The notes beneath the pieces were generated by a model. The model had not been told where the DNA came from. It saw only the letters and a program-made list of their open reading frames with translations, and did no database searches. A DNA stretch of 58,007 nucleotides from Lachnospiraceae bacterium (GTDB taxonomy: Bacteria > Bacillota > Clostridia > Lachnospirales > Lachnospiraceae), in the NCBI GenBank assembly GCA_900199595.1, contig FZRB01000002.1:157965-215971 (forward strand), read 5' to 3'. This document shows, in pieces, positions 14,864 to 23,547 of the stretch (position 1 is its first letter; each line of letters opens with the position of its first letter). Position numbers and translations under genes: made by a program.

Positions 14864-16156
14864 ATGAAAAAAAGAAAAATACTGGCTCTATGTCTGGCTG
14901 TACTCATTCTTATCGGGTCATTTGGCAAGGTATCCATAGCTAAGTCCGACAAAACTAAAAATCTCACATCAAGCATAAAGGTAAAGAAGCAGAAGGGCAG
15001 AAAAATTAAGAAGACAGAATCCTCTGCCATGACTTCAGTCTCCATAAAGCTGCTTGATGAAACCATAAAAAGTGAAGATGCAGGTGCCAATATATTTATT
15101 TCTCCTGTATCGATCATGTACGCATTTGGCATGGCTGAGAACGGTGCAAAGGGCAAATCAAAAAGTCAGATTGAAGATGTAGTCTTCGGCGGATTAAAAA
15201 CCTCAGACACCAACCAGATCATGTGCAGACTCATGAAGAACATGGAATCAAACAAAGAGGTTTCATGGAACGTCGCTAATTCAGTCTGGGTTATCGACCG
15301 CAAGGACGTTAAGGTGAAAAAGAAATACCTTAAGACCGTCAAGAGCTACTATGATGCCGAGGTTTATAAGGGCGCATTTAACAAGACCACAGCCAAAGAC
15401 ATGAATAAATGGGTGAAGAAAAACACCAAGGGCATGATTCCAAAAATAGTGGATAAATTCGATAAAGACACGGTTATGTACCTCATAAACGCCATGGCCT
15501 TTGAGGCTCCGTGGGAAAAGCAGTTTACCAAGTACCAGGTTAAGAAGAACACAAAATTCACCAACCTGGACGGTTCAACCTCAAAGGTTACTATGATGAA
15601 TAGTGATGAGGACGGATACTTCGAGCTTAATGGTGCATATGGTTTCAAAAAATATTATAAAGGCCGCAAATACGCCTTTGTTGGAATAGAGATGCCTGAA
15701 GGTGTAACCCCTGCAGAGTATATATCCACACTTTCAGAAAATCCGGGCAAATTCACCACCGCTCTCTCAGATATCAAGTACGACCAGGATGTATATATCA
15801 AGCTTCCTCAGTTCTCACTGGACTATGGTGCAGAGATGTCAGATATGCTTAAAGGCATGGGTGTAACAAACGCCTTCGACCCGGACAAAGCAAACCTTTA
15901 TAACATGTTTAAAAAGAGTCCTAATTCAAATTATTATTTCACAAAGGTACTTCATAAGACACATATCGAGGTGGACAAAAACGGAACCAAAGCCGCTGCA
16001 GTAACAGCCATAATAACCGACAAAGCAACCAGCGTGCTGGATGAAAGGCCCCGCCTGGATATCAATCTGGATCATCCATTTGTATATGCGATCATTGATA
16101 CCAAAACAAATATACCGGTATTCATCGGTTGCATGAACTCAATCGAATCACAGTAA
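14864..16156 (+). CDS. Secreted serpin (serine protease inhibitor)
   Basis: A 430-residue exported protein starting at the ATG at 14864 (AAGGGG upstream; a frame extension to 14825 lacks a site). A signal peptide (MKKRKILALCLAVLILIGSF) is followed by a Lys-rich linker and a complete serpin domain: NIFISPVSIMYAFGMAENGAKG, the breach/shutter NAMAFEAPWEKQFTK, and near the C-terminus HKTHIEVDKNGTKAAAVTA followed by the DHPFVYAI...PVFIGCM end. The hinge GTKAAAVTA has the small residues needed for loop insertion, so an inhibitory serpin is likely. The reactive loop is some 6 residues longer than in antitrypsin; P1 may be the Ala of DKATS, but this is uncertain. It lies 58 bp after galT and ends at a strong terminator. 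Confidence 0.93.
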   Translation: MKKRKILALCLAVLILIGSFGKVSIAKSDKTKNLTSSIKVKKQKGRKIKKTESSAMTSVSIKLLDETIKSEDAGANIFISPVSIMYAFGMAENGAKGKSKSQIEDVVFGGLKTSDTNQIMCRLMKNMESNKEVSWNVANSVWVIDRKDVKVKKKYLKTVKSYYDAEVYKGAFNKTTAKDMNKWVKKNTKGMIPKIVDKFDKDTVMYLINAMAFEAPWEKQFTKYQVKKNTKFTNLDGSTSKVTMMNSDEDGYFELNGAYGFKKYYKGRKYAFVGIEMPEGVTPAEYISTLSENPGKFTTALSDIKYDQDVYIKLPQFSLDYGAEMSDMLKGMGVTNAFDPDKANLYNMFKKSPNSNYYFTKVLHKTHIEVDKNGTKAAAVTAIITDKATSVLDERPRLDINLDHPFVYAIIDTKTNIPVFIGCMNSIESQ

Positions 16157-16168
16157 TAAACCAAAAAC

Positions 16169-16206
16169 GTGACAGTTTGAATCAGGTTCAAACTGTCACT
16201 TTTTTT
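16169..16206. terminator. Bidirectional terminator between serpin and ABC permease
   Basis: A 13-bp stem GTGACAGTTTGAA/TTCAAACTGTCAC (16169-16181, 16187-16199) with a T-run after it on plus and an A-run before it, serving both convergent genes. Its right edge overlaps the permease stop codon. Confidence 0.9.
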
Positions 16207-19042
16207 ATTCTACGTTCTTCAGGGCTTCTTCCATCGGGATGCGCTTTATCCTGTTATAATCGATAAACATTACTATGAGGTAAGCTGCGAAGCCGAATAT
16301 AAACATCTTCACAAATCCCAGCGGTGTTATGATGAAGCTGAACCAGCCGTCCATTTTCATAAGGTACATCTTGAAGAATGCACCCATGCCATAGTAACCG
16401 GCTACCATACCTATCAGGCAGGAAAGCACAACCATGATTGTTGTAGAAGTCATATACAGCGAGCTGATTTCTTTATTCTCATAGCCGAGTATTTTTACCA
16501 TGGAGATGGCATTTTCGTTCTTTTCTATGATCAGCTTCGTTAAGAGATATATAAGCACTGCTGAAAGTATTACACAGATATACTGGAAGTAGGTCATATA
16601 GTTGCCCAGTGAATGATCCAGCTGTCTGGCTATCTTCATAACATCGTCCTCTGTTATAGTAGTTACGATGTACTCTTTATCTATTCCCTTTATCTCTTCA
16701 TCAGCCATGTAGCCTGTGAAGTAGCCGCTGTCCTCGTCAAATACTTCCCTGTAATTATCAATCGGCATAAATACTACAAGTCCACCCAGATAATCGTATA
16801 ATCCGATAACCTTTAAATCATAACTGTTATTGTCGTACTTCTCATCCAGTTTTATGGTATCGCCCACTGACAGGTTGTATTTTTCCGCAAATGTATTGGA
16901 TATGCAGACTTCATTTCCGCTCATCTGAGGAAGGTTATCAACGTATCTGCTGTCCTTTTCAACGCCGTAAACCGAGATGGATTCGGTGTATTCTCCGTAT
17001 ATATATTTAAGGTCTCTCAGAGCAAACTTCTCAGCTGATTTGGTCGTTGTCTCGATAGGATTTTCATCTTCGTCTTCTGTACTCTTAAGTATCGTCTGAT
17101 ACTTGGCAAACATCATGTTGATTACATTTGCCTGATACTTATCTACTGATTCCGGAAAACCTACAGCCATGGCAAGCATCAGCATAACAAAGCCTATTCC
17201 CAGTAGAAGCACTACATAGTTCGGCATATTCTGAAGAAGAATCCTTGTTCTGAAGCGACTCAGGAAGCCCCACTTCGGAAGCCTGATGGCTTTCTTCTTT
17301 TTTGATCTCTTAAGGTCATGTCTCAGGAACTTAAGAGGTGAGAATTTAAGCATTCTTGTTATAACTACCAGATTGATAATAAACATCATGATAACCGGGA
17401 TCACTGTTGTTTTGACAAATGCGTCCGGCGTCCAGTAAGTATCATATGTCGGAAGGCTGTAGCTATTATAGTACATGCTGATTACGATATTCTTGAAATA
17501 AGTATAGCCCAGTATATTTCCTATGATTGCCGAAATAAGTGTCACCAGTACCGGCATAGTCATGTAGTGAACAAGAAGCTCATTTCTGGTATAACCCGAA
17601 GCACGAAGTGTTCCGATAACCGATGCCTCTTTTGTAATAGTATTGCTGATTGTTATTGCAAAGATAAATGCAAGCACAGTTACCAGGATATAAAGCATGA
17701 TTCCCGATAAAGCCTTGTCATTTCCGAAGTCCTCTGTTGCAAAATGTATCGCAAGGTTGCTGTAGTTCGGAAGGAAGCCTTCGATTTCCATGTCCTTTAC
17801 AGCTGCCTGAGAAATAAGAGATGCCATTACATTTTCCGAAAGAGCTTTTTCCTCTATATCATCTGCAGGCTTACTATTATAGGTCCATGCATAGTTATAC
17901 TTTTCAGGTTCTTCTATTCTGTCGAAGCCTTCTTTAGTCACGATGGCAACGTCGAAATATATGGCATCGAACATGGAATCTGTGGGCTTCTCGTACAGCG
18001 TACTGTAATTAACCAGCGCGATAAGTGCCGTAACTTTATAGTCATGTCCGTCAACTCTTATAGTATCGCCTACCTTGATGTCTACATTTTCCGCATGCAT
18101 TCTGTCGATGGCTATCTCATTATCCGCCTTCGGCATCTCGCCCTCGTGGATACTGTAAAGATCCACATCAGTTCTGTCCTTGAAGACACGGATCTTTCCT
18201 TTTCTTTCCTTATCACTCTTGTTTCCGGATTCTCCACCTACTTCATCATTTTTCTTATTGTTGCCTTCACTTTTATCAGCTTCATCGTTGTCGTGATTTC
18301 CACTTACTTCAACTACATCCTTATAGAAGTTTTCATATATCTTGATAGGTACCGGCTCATAATCAGGATTATTCAGATCGTACTTATCAGCCGCCTTGTC
18401 ATATTCTTTATTTACTTCTTTATCAACTTCCTTATAGGCTTCCTCCTTCGCCTCATTCAGAGCCTTGGTGTAGTCATCACTATCTATGAATTTATCATAG
18501 GCTTCTTTGTATGCCTCGTCATAATATTCATCAAACGCAGCCTGAAGGTTCTCATCTACAATCTTCTGTATCATGGATTCCTTCTCTTCATCAGATACAG
18601 CCATTCCTGCGGCTTCATACTGAGCCAGCTGAGACTCAACACCTTCTGTGGCCTGTGTTCTTACCTGCTCTTCTATACCCTGCTTTACTGCCTTTTCAAT
18701 TTTCTCCGGAATCGCTTCATCAACAGCTTTCTTTACTTCCTTGTCTGCTTCCTCGTGAGCCTTGTCCAGGTAATACTGCTTCACATCAGCCTTCTCACCT
18801 GCTTCCAGAGCAGTGATAGTCTCTTTATCCAGCTTCTTGCTAACCTCAAAGCAGCCATCCTCCAGATTGTACTCAACAACTTTCTTCTCGGCAGAGGTAA
18901 GCATGCTGTTATTAGCAACAAACATTCCCGATATAAATCCAATCATAAGTATAAGAAAAAGTGCTATAACCAGATATTTATGCCATTCTCCACGAAGCTC
19001 TCTTATGACACGCTTCCTGAGAGGGTTCTTCACCTTACTCAT
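16205..19042 (-). CDS. ABC transporter permease, FtsX-like, with large extracellular coiled-coil insertion
   Basis: A 945-residue permease of the MacB/FtsX type. After a first membrane helix (about 20-40) comes a highly charged stretch of about 180 residues (roughly 60-240) full of Glu/Lys/Ala heptads (YDEAYKEAYDKFIDSDDYTKALNEAKEEAYKEVDKEV), predicted coiled coil outside the cell, then an Asp/Asn/Lys linker and a MacB-PCD-like region (VDLYSIHEGEMPKADNEIAID). Membrane helices of two FtsX domains follow (LYILVTVLAFIFAITISNTITKEASVIGTLRASGYTR and, at the end, IICVILSAVLIYLLTKL and later helices). The partner ATPase is encoded 57 bp upstream. Such permeases export lipids, lipoproteins or peptides; the substrate here is unknown. 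Confidence 0.88.
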   Translation of the reverse strand: MSKVKNPLRKRVIRELRGEWHKYLVIALFLILMIGFISGMFVANNSMLTSAEKKVVEYNLEDGCFEVSKKLDKETITALEAGEKADVKQYYLDKAHEEADKEVKKAVDEAIPEKIEKAVKQGIEEQVRTQATEGVESQLAQYEAAGMAVSDEEKESMIQKIVDENLQAAFDEYYDEAYKEAYDKFIDSDDYTKALNEAKEEAYKEVDKEVNKEYDKAADKYDLNNPDYEPVPIKIYENFYKDVVEVSGNHDNDEADKSEGNNKKNDEVGGESGNKSDKERKGKIRVFKDRTDVDLYSIHEGEMPKADNEIAIDRMHAENVDIKVGDTIRVDGHDYKVTALIALVNYSTLYEKPTDSMFDAIYFDVAIVTKEGFDRIEEPEKYNYAWTYNSKPADDIEEKALSENVMASLISQAAVKDMEIEGFLPNYSNLAIHFATEDFGNDKALSGIMLYILVTVLAFIFAITISNTITKEASVIGTLRASGYTRNELLVHYMTMPVLVTLISAIIGNILGYTYFKNIVISMYYNSYSLPTYDTYWTPDAFVKTTVIPVIMMFIINLVVITRMLKFSPLKFLRHDLKRSKKKKAIRLPKWGFLSRFRTRILLQNMPNYVVLLLGIGFVMLMLAMAVGFPESVDKYQANVINMMFAKYQTILKSTEDEDENPIETTTKSAEKFALRDLKYIYGEYTESISVYGVEKDSRYVDNLPQMSGNEVCISNTFAEKYNLSVGDTIKLDEKYDNNSYDLKVIGLYDYLGGLVVFMPIDNYREVFDEDSGYFTGYMADEEIKGIDKEYIVTTITEDDVMKIARQLDHSLGNYMTYFQYICVILSAVLIYLLTKLIIEKNENAISMVKILGYENKEISSLYMTSTTIMVVLSCLIGMVAGYYGMGAFFKMYLMKMDGWFSFIITPLGFVKMFIFGFAAYLIVMFIDYNRIKRIPMEEALKNVE

Positions 19043-19099
19043 ATCATTCTCCTCATTAATCTTCTAACAAATCATTTGGCAGTTCTTAATAAGTCTTTT

Positions 19100-19816
19100 C
19101 TACCAGTCAAGATCAACTGCAGATACTTTATTTTCATTGATGTCGTTATGTCTTACTACTCCGTCACGAAGCTTAATCACATGGTCGGCCATATTCTTTA
19201 TAGCCTCATTATGAGTAACCATAATAATCGTATTGCCATACTTCTGATTAACATCTTCAATAAGCTTAAGTATTTCCTTGGAAGTATTATAGTCAAGAGC
19301 ACCTGTGGGCTCATCGCAGAGGAGTATGTCAGGATTCTTTACGATGGCACGTCCTATGGAAACTCTCTGCTGCTGTCCACCCGACAGCTGATTTGGAAGT
19401 TTGTGTCTATGCTTATAAAGTCCGAGGGTTTCAAGAAGCTCATCTATCTCAAGAGGATTATCTGAGAGATATGCTCCAACCTCGATATTCTCTTTTACAT
19501 TCAGGTTCGGAATCAGGTTATACATCTGGAATACATAACCCAGATGCTTACGTCTGTACTGTGTAAGTCCCTTCTCACCCATATCCTCCAGCTTGTCACC
19601 GTTAATGGATATATAACCGGAATCAGGATTATCGATTCCTCCGATGATATTCAGGAGCGTTGATTTACCTGAACCGGAAGGTCCCAGCAGTACACAGAAC
19701 TCACCCTTCGCAACGGTGAAGCTCATTCCCTTTAAGACTTCCTGTCTGGACTCGCCACTTCCGAAGCCTTTCATGATGTTCACGATTTCAAGAAACTTTC
19801 TTTCCTCTTCTGACAT
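19100..19816 (-). CDS. ABC transporter ATP-binding protein (LolD/MacB type)
   Basis: A 238-residue ATPase with Walker A GPSGSGKSTLLN, Q-loop region YVFQMYNLIP, signature LSGGQQQRVSIGRA, Walker B ILLCDEPTGALD and the H-loop IIMVTHNEAI. The sequence class is the one that pairs with FtsX/MacB-type permeases and powers mechanotransmission rather than transmembrane passage. It precedes the permease on the same strand, 57 bp away, and is read from a near-consensus promoter with a palindromic operator. No repressor gene of matching type (for example TetR) is found in the window. Confidence 0.93.
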   Translation of the reverse strand: MSEEERKFLEIVNIMKGFGSGESRQEVLKGMSFTVAKGEFCVLLGPSGSGKSTLLNIIGGIDNPDSGYISINGDKLEDMGEKGLTQYRRKHLGYVFQMYNLIPNLNVKENIEVGAYLSDNPLEIDELLETLGLYKHRHKLPNQLSGGQQQRVSIGRAIVKNPDILLCDEPTGALDYNTSKEILKLIEDVNQKYGNTIIMVTHNEAIKNMADHVIKLRDGVVRHNDINENKVSAVDLDW

Positions 19817-19834
19817 ATCCGTCCTCCTTATAAT

Positions 19835-19894
19835 ATGAATGTATATTCATATATTCACTTATGCAAATATACTTCCTTGGTTTTCATTTGTCAA
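19835..19894 (-). promoter_or_regulatory. ABC exporter promoter with palindromic operator
   Basis: On the minus strand TTGACA (19894-19889), a 17-bp spacer and TATATT (19871-19866). Downstream of the start point is a perfect palindrome ATGAAT-ATAC-ATTCAT (19835-19850), with a further TGAAT half-site at 19852-19856. AAGGAGG follows. The layout fits a roadblock-type repressor such as TetR; the regulator is not in the window. Confidence 0.75.
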
Positions 19895-19902
19895 CTACTT
19901 TT

Positions 19903-19990
19903 TAGAAAAACAAAAGAGACTTACCTGCAGCACATTAATAAGAGCTCACACTTTGTGTGAATACTTATCAATATGCTGCAAATAAGTCTC
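19903..19990 (-). terminator. Long branched terminator after aldo/keto reductase
   Basis: Nested arms GAGACTTA/TAAGTCTC (19916-19923/19983-19990), GCAGCA/TGCTGC (19927/19974) and TCACAC-TTT-GTGTGA (19946-19960). On the minus strand the stem is followed by a T-rich run (CTTTTGTTTTTC). Confidence 0.65.
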
Positions 19991-20020
19991 GCTAATTATT
20001 CATTAACCGAATTATCAGGA

Positions 20021-21358
20021 TTATTTCTTTCGATTCTTTATAAGTGAGAACACTATACCGAAAGTCATAACCGAAATAATTGTGATGACGATTATATGAA
20101 CAGAACTAAGTCTGCCAGCTACTCCCTTGTTCGCTTTTTTTAGGCTAGCAGATGACTTGGGATTTGTCAACCCACTTTTTTCTTTATACATGTAAAGTCT
20201 TGCCAGATCTATTCCAACTTTGTAAAGTGGTGTACGAAGTTCCCTGTCTGCTTCCTTCAGTTTTTCTCTGATAGGAATACTCTGTGGACAGTGCTGTTCG
20301 CATTTACCACACTCGATACACTGGCTTGCAAATGCCGGCTCCTTCGTAAGTCCCACAGTCTGGGCATACTGGAAACGTCCTTCGTTTTTGCCCTCTGTAT
20401 ACATCGTATTATAGCAGGCAAATGTGCCCGGTATATCCACACCCATAGGACATGGCATGCAATAACGACAGCCTGTACATCCCACCTTCTCTTTCTCGCG
20501 AATGGCCTTCTTTACATTTTCCAGAAGTCCAAAATCTTCCTCAGTAAATGTTCCTGCCTGCATATCGCTTGCTGTCCTGCAATTCTCCTCAACCATCTCA
20601 AGTGAATTCATGCCGGAGAGAACCACAGTAACCTCAGGCTGATTATAAAGCCATCTGAAAGCCCACTCAGCAGGAGTCCAGCCTCTCTCATTTTCAGCAA
20701 AAAGCTTCTTCGCATTTTCCGGAAGCATATTTACCAGCTTGCCTCCGCGAAGAGGTTCCATGATAACTACCGGAATTCCTTTCTCATAAGCCGCCTTCAC
20801 ACCTATCACTCCGGCCTGTGTTACCTCGTCCAGATAATTATATTGCACCTGGCAGAAATCCCAGTCATAGTCATTTAGTATAGTCACAAAATTATCGCTG
20901 TTTCCGTGATATGAAAAACCGATGTTTCTGATCTTCCCAGAAGCCTTTTTCTCCCTGATCCAATCCTCAATGCCGACAGCCTTCAGCTTCTCCCACATTT
21001 CCACATCCGTGAGATGGTGCATGAGGTAATAGTCCACATGATCAGTTCTGAGTCTTGAAAGCTCCTCCTCGAAATACTTGTCCAGACCCTTACTGTTTCT
21101 GATAAGATACTGGGGAAGCTTCGTGGCTATATTCACTTTATCCCTAAGATTATTCCTCTCCAGAATCTCTCCCAGAGCAGCCTCGCTTCCCGGATAGATA
21201 TAAGCCGTGTCATAATAATTCACACCGGCCTCATAAGCCGCCAGAATCTCCTTCTCCGCCTTATCAATGTCAATAGAATTGCCCTTCTTGGAAAATCTCA
21301 TACAGCCAAAGCCCAGCATCGACAGATCATTTCCATTTTTATCTTTTCTGTATTGCAT
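20021..21358 (-). CDS. Ferredoxin-type aldo/keto reductase with C-terminal membrane helix
   Basis: A 445-residue oxidoreductase. Residues 1-270 are an aldo/keto reductase barrel (LGFGCMRF, the catalytic Tyr in NYYDTAYIYPGSE, FCQVQYNYLD, VVIMEPLRGG). Residues about 290-380 carry two [4Fe-4S] clusters: CTGCRYCMPCPMGV and CIECGKCEQHCP. The last 40 residues contain one predicted membrane helix (IIVITIISVMTFGIVFSLI) with a basic tail, so the protein may be tethered to the membrane. The AKR/ferredoxin fusion is common in Clostridia, but its substrate is unknown. The start ATG at 21358 has AAAGGGG upstream, and the gene ends at a long branched terminator. Confidence 0.9.
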   Translation of the reverse strand: MQYRKDKNGNDLSMLGFGCMRFSKKGNSIDIDKAEKEILAAYEAGVNYYDTAYIYPGSEAALGEILERNNLRDKVNIATKLPQYLIRNSKGLDKYFEEELSRLRTDHVDYYLMHHLTDVEMWEKLKAVGIEDWIREKKASGKIRNIGFSYHGNSDNFVTILNDYDWDFCQVQYNYLDEVTQAGVIGVKAAYEKGIPVVIMEPLRGGKLVNMLPENAKKLFAENERGWTPAEWAFRWLYNQPEVTVVLSGMNSLEMVEENCRTASDMQAGTFTEEDFGLLENVKKAIREKEKVGCTGCRYCMPCPMGVDIPGTFACYNTMYTEGKNEGRFQYAQTVGLTKEPAFASQCIECGKCEQHCPQSIPIREKLKEADRELRTPLYKVGIDLARLYMYKEKSGLTNPKSSASLKKANKGVAGRLSSVHIIVITIISVMTFGIVFSLIKNRKK

Positions 21359-21426
21359 AAAAAACCCCTTTCAATACTACACCACAATACCAATTACATT
21401 ATAACATCCATGCACCTCCGAAACCA

Positions 21427-21483
21427 CAAAAAAAGATGACACTTCGAACCGTATCCCAAAGCTATGGTTCACCGTGTCACCCT
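21427..21483 (-). terminator. Terminator after thioesterase gene, carrying the ATCCCARRGCTATG repeat
   Basis: Outer arms TGACAC/GTGTCA, inner GAACC/GGTTC, and on the minus strand TTTTTTT after the stem. The loop holds GTATCCCAAAGCTATGG (21451-21467), shared with the repeat element at 25714-25859. Confidence 0.8.
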
Positions 21484-21501
21484 TTAATATAAAAACCCTC
21501 A

Positions 21502-21900
21502 CTATAATTTAAAACCTGAACCAACAAACTGGGCGATGTCCCGGCCTGTGTCGTCGGTAACATCGACATTTATAGTACAGGTTCTTTTACCATCCTTCTT
21601 GATATAAGCTCTGGCAATCATTTTGCTGCCCTTTGGTGCCCCGAGATAATTAATGCTCACCTGCTGAGCCACAGTTGGCTGATGGATATTATTTGAAAGT
21701 GCCGCAAATGCGAGATCCGCAAGTGTAAATATCGCGCCTCCCATTATTCCACCATACGCATTCTGATGATTTTCATTCAGAATAACACTGCACAGGGCAT
21801 AATCTTCTCCCAGTTCATCCAGAACCATACCACTCATGGAAGCAAATCTGTCCTTTGTAAAATGCTCCCTCGCTTCTTCAATACTCTTAAAAGTACCCAT
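21502..21900 (-). CDS. PaaI-family hotdog thioesterase
   Basis: A 132-residue single hotdog-fold domain with the PaaI/YdiI-type motif NAYGGIMGGAIFTLADLAFAAL, whose Gly-rich turn and Asp are the usual catalytic region, and SINYLGAPKGSKMIARA later. Members hydrolyse acyl-CoA thioesters in the cytosol, often aromatic acyl-CoAs; the substrate cannot be told here. It lies 18 bp downstream of a small membrane protein gene on the same strand and is followed by a terminator, so the two form a short operon. Confidence 0.88.
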   Translation of the reverse strand: MGTFKSIEEAREHFTKDRFASMSGMVLDELGEDYALCSVILNENHQNAYGGIMGGAIFTLADLAFAALSNNIHQPTVAQQVSINYLGAPKGSKMIARAYIKKDGKRTCTINVDVTDDTGRDIAQFVGSGFKL

Positions 21901-21918
21901 TTTAATTTCCCTTATTCC

Positions 21919-22335
21919 TTATTCAGCATCCTTTTTAGTCTTTGTTGTTGCCATATAAATGATAGCTGCAATAAGGATAACGACTGCACCTGCCAGGCAG
22001 AGAGTGTTGCCCGTGCCCTTTTCAACAAATGCGCCCAATGACTCATACTCATCAAGAGTAGAATTATTTAATGCATATGACAGGAATAATCCAAGGGATG
22101 CCAGGATTCCGAAAATAAGAACCGGAACCTTCTTTCCGATCAGGGCAAACAGCAGAGTAAGTACAGCGAATACTGCCCATATAATACCTATCACCTGAAC
22201 ACCATCAGCATACAGCAGGCTTACTGTCATATTTATTCCAAATGCGTCCACCTTGTAAAACGGTAAACAAAGTCCTAAAAAAACCACAACAGTTGCAACA
22301 AGAACAATAATTGTTCCGATGGGATTCTTCTTCAT
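21919..22335 (-). CDS. Small four-helix membrane protein of unknown function
   Basis: A 138-residue protein with four hydrophobic segments: about 7-27 (GTIIVLVATVVVFLGLCLPF), 44-65, 68-88 and 112-132. Between the first two is a short polar loop (KVDAFGINMTVS) and a longer acidic loop between the last two (NNSTLDEYESLGAFVEKGTG). The C-terminus is charged (KTKKDAE). The layout recalls small clostridial membrane proteins that are annotated only as hypothetical. The start at 22335 has GGAGGTT upstream. It shares an operon with the thioesterase. I do not recognise the family. Confidence 0.75.
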   Translation of the reverse strand: MKKNPIGTIIVLVATVVVFLGLCLPFYKVDAFGINMTVSLLYADGVQVIGIIWAVFAVLTLLFALIGKKVPVLIFGILASLGLFLSYALNNSTLDEYESLGAFVEKGTGNTLCLAGAVVILIAAIIYMATTKTKKDAE

Positions 22336-22495
22336 ACCTTAACCTCCATACTGTTTTGAAAATGCCATCAATCCTCCGGCTCAAATCGAGTATATAAGAA
22401 GAGATTAAGAGAATGCAATAAATAAATCCCATATTTTATAAAAGTATCCATTGGATACCTCATAAATCGCCGTTTCTGGCAGTGGTATCACTTAA

Positions 22496-23512
22496 CTACC
22501 ACTGCGACAGGATCATCTGAACTGCTGATTTATAATCACTCAGTCTCTCAGCTTTATGAATCTGCTTCAGCATTTTTCCATCCAGACCCAGTCCTTTTGA
22601 AAAATAACTCCAGAGCTCCTTCATTTTCATAACCACCTGTTTCTCATTTGACATCTCGGTGATATATTCCTCCGCTATCTCGCTGATAAAGCTTCTGAAG
22701 GTTTCTTTATCACTACGAAGTCCCCTTTGTTCATCATCAGAGATAACATTTTCTTGCAGATAATCCATATGTCTTCTTAACTCCATCGGAAGCAGCGGAT
22801 TCATCAGCACTCCCCTTCCGATCATCAGACATATGTCCTGATCATTTTCCTTAAACATATTCATGTTGTTCCATAAAATGTCATCAAAGCTGTAAGTATC
22901 TGTAATATCCCCATTGTAGCAGATTGGTGTCTGCTTCATAGCACTGAAGGTTTTTAAGAATAGATTCAGATGAACTTCTCCGTTATAAAACTCATTTCTG
23001 AGACGGGGATGTACAATGATTTCCGAAACAGGGTACTTCTGATAGATGGCAAGTATATCATCCCACTCCGAAAGAAACTCCACACCGAGTCTGCTTTTTA
23101 TGGAAATGTTCATTTTCGTATCCTGAGGCAGATTCTTACCGGCAAGCTTGTCATATATTTCATACAAGAATCTTTCCAGTTCATCAGTTCTATCCAGAAA
23201 TCCCGCTCCTCTGCCCTTGGATACAACCGTTCCTGACGGGCAGCCGAGATTCAGATTTACTTCTCTGTATCCCAGTTCCATCAGCTGCTCAGCTATCTTA
23301 ACAAAAAGCCCGGCGTCATTTGTGAGTATCTGTGGCACAAGCTGTTCTACACAGTTATTGTCCGGGTCCACATCTCTTCTTTCCCGTCCCTTAAGATGGC
23401 TTGCAGTAAGAAAAGGGGTGAAATATTTATCCACCCCTCCATAATACTTTTCAAACGCATTTCTGAAAACATATGTAGTTATTCCCTCCATGGGAGCGAG
23501 ATATATCTTCAT
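22496..23512 (-). CDS. dus: tRNA-dihydrouridine synthase
   Basis: A 338-residue flavoenzyme of the Dus family, which reduces uridines in tRNA D-loops using NADPH and FMN. The barrel shows APMEGIT at the start, the active-site loop LNLGCPSGTVVSKGRGAGF with the catalytic Cys, NISIKSRLGVE, EIIVHPRLR and ICYNGDI, and MIGRGVLMNP near residue 230. The C-terminal third is the helical tRNA-binding domain. It is a short, divergent clostridial form rather than DusB. It follows YhaM by 35 bp in the same operon, grouping RNA-metabolism genes. An inverted repeat (GCAGTGGTA/TACCACTGC) overlaps its stop codon. Confidence 0.92.
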   Translation of the reverse strand: MKIYLAPMEGITTYVFRNAFEKYYGGVDKYFTPFLTASHLKGRERRDVDPDNNCVEQLVPQILTNDAGLFVKIAEQLMELGYREVNLNLGCPSGTVVSKGRGAGFLDRTDELERFLYEIYDKLAGKNLPQDTKMNISIKSRLGVEFLSEWDDILAIYQKYPVSEIIVHPRLRNEFYNGEVHLNLFLKTFSAMKQTPICYNGDITDTYSFDDILWNNMNMFKENDQDICLMIGRGVLMNPLLPMELRRHMDYLQENVISDDEQRGLRSDKETFRSFISEIAEEYITEMSNEKQVVMKMKELWSYFSKGLGLDGKMLKQIHKAERLSDYKSAVQMILSQW

Positions 23513-23547
23513 GAATCATTCTCCTATGGGCGGTCGGTCTGACACAC

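Noticed and set aside
17744-19465. 573-codon open frame on the plus strand
   Set aside because: It is antisense to the ABC permease and ATPase, whose motifs are complete. The translated product is Leu/Ile/Phe/Tyr-rich as expected from the complement of the charged coiled-coil region.
22440-22505. Small palindromes GTATCCA/TGGATAC and GCAGTGGTA/TACCACTGC
   Set aside because: Clear inverted repeats near the dus stop, but without a T-run or conserved context; no function assigned.
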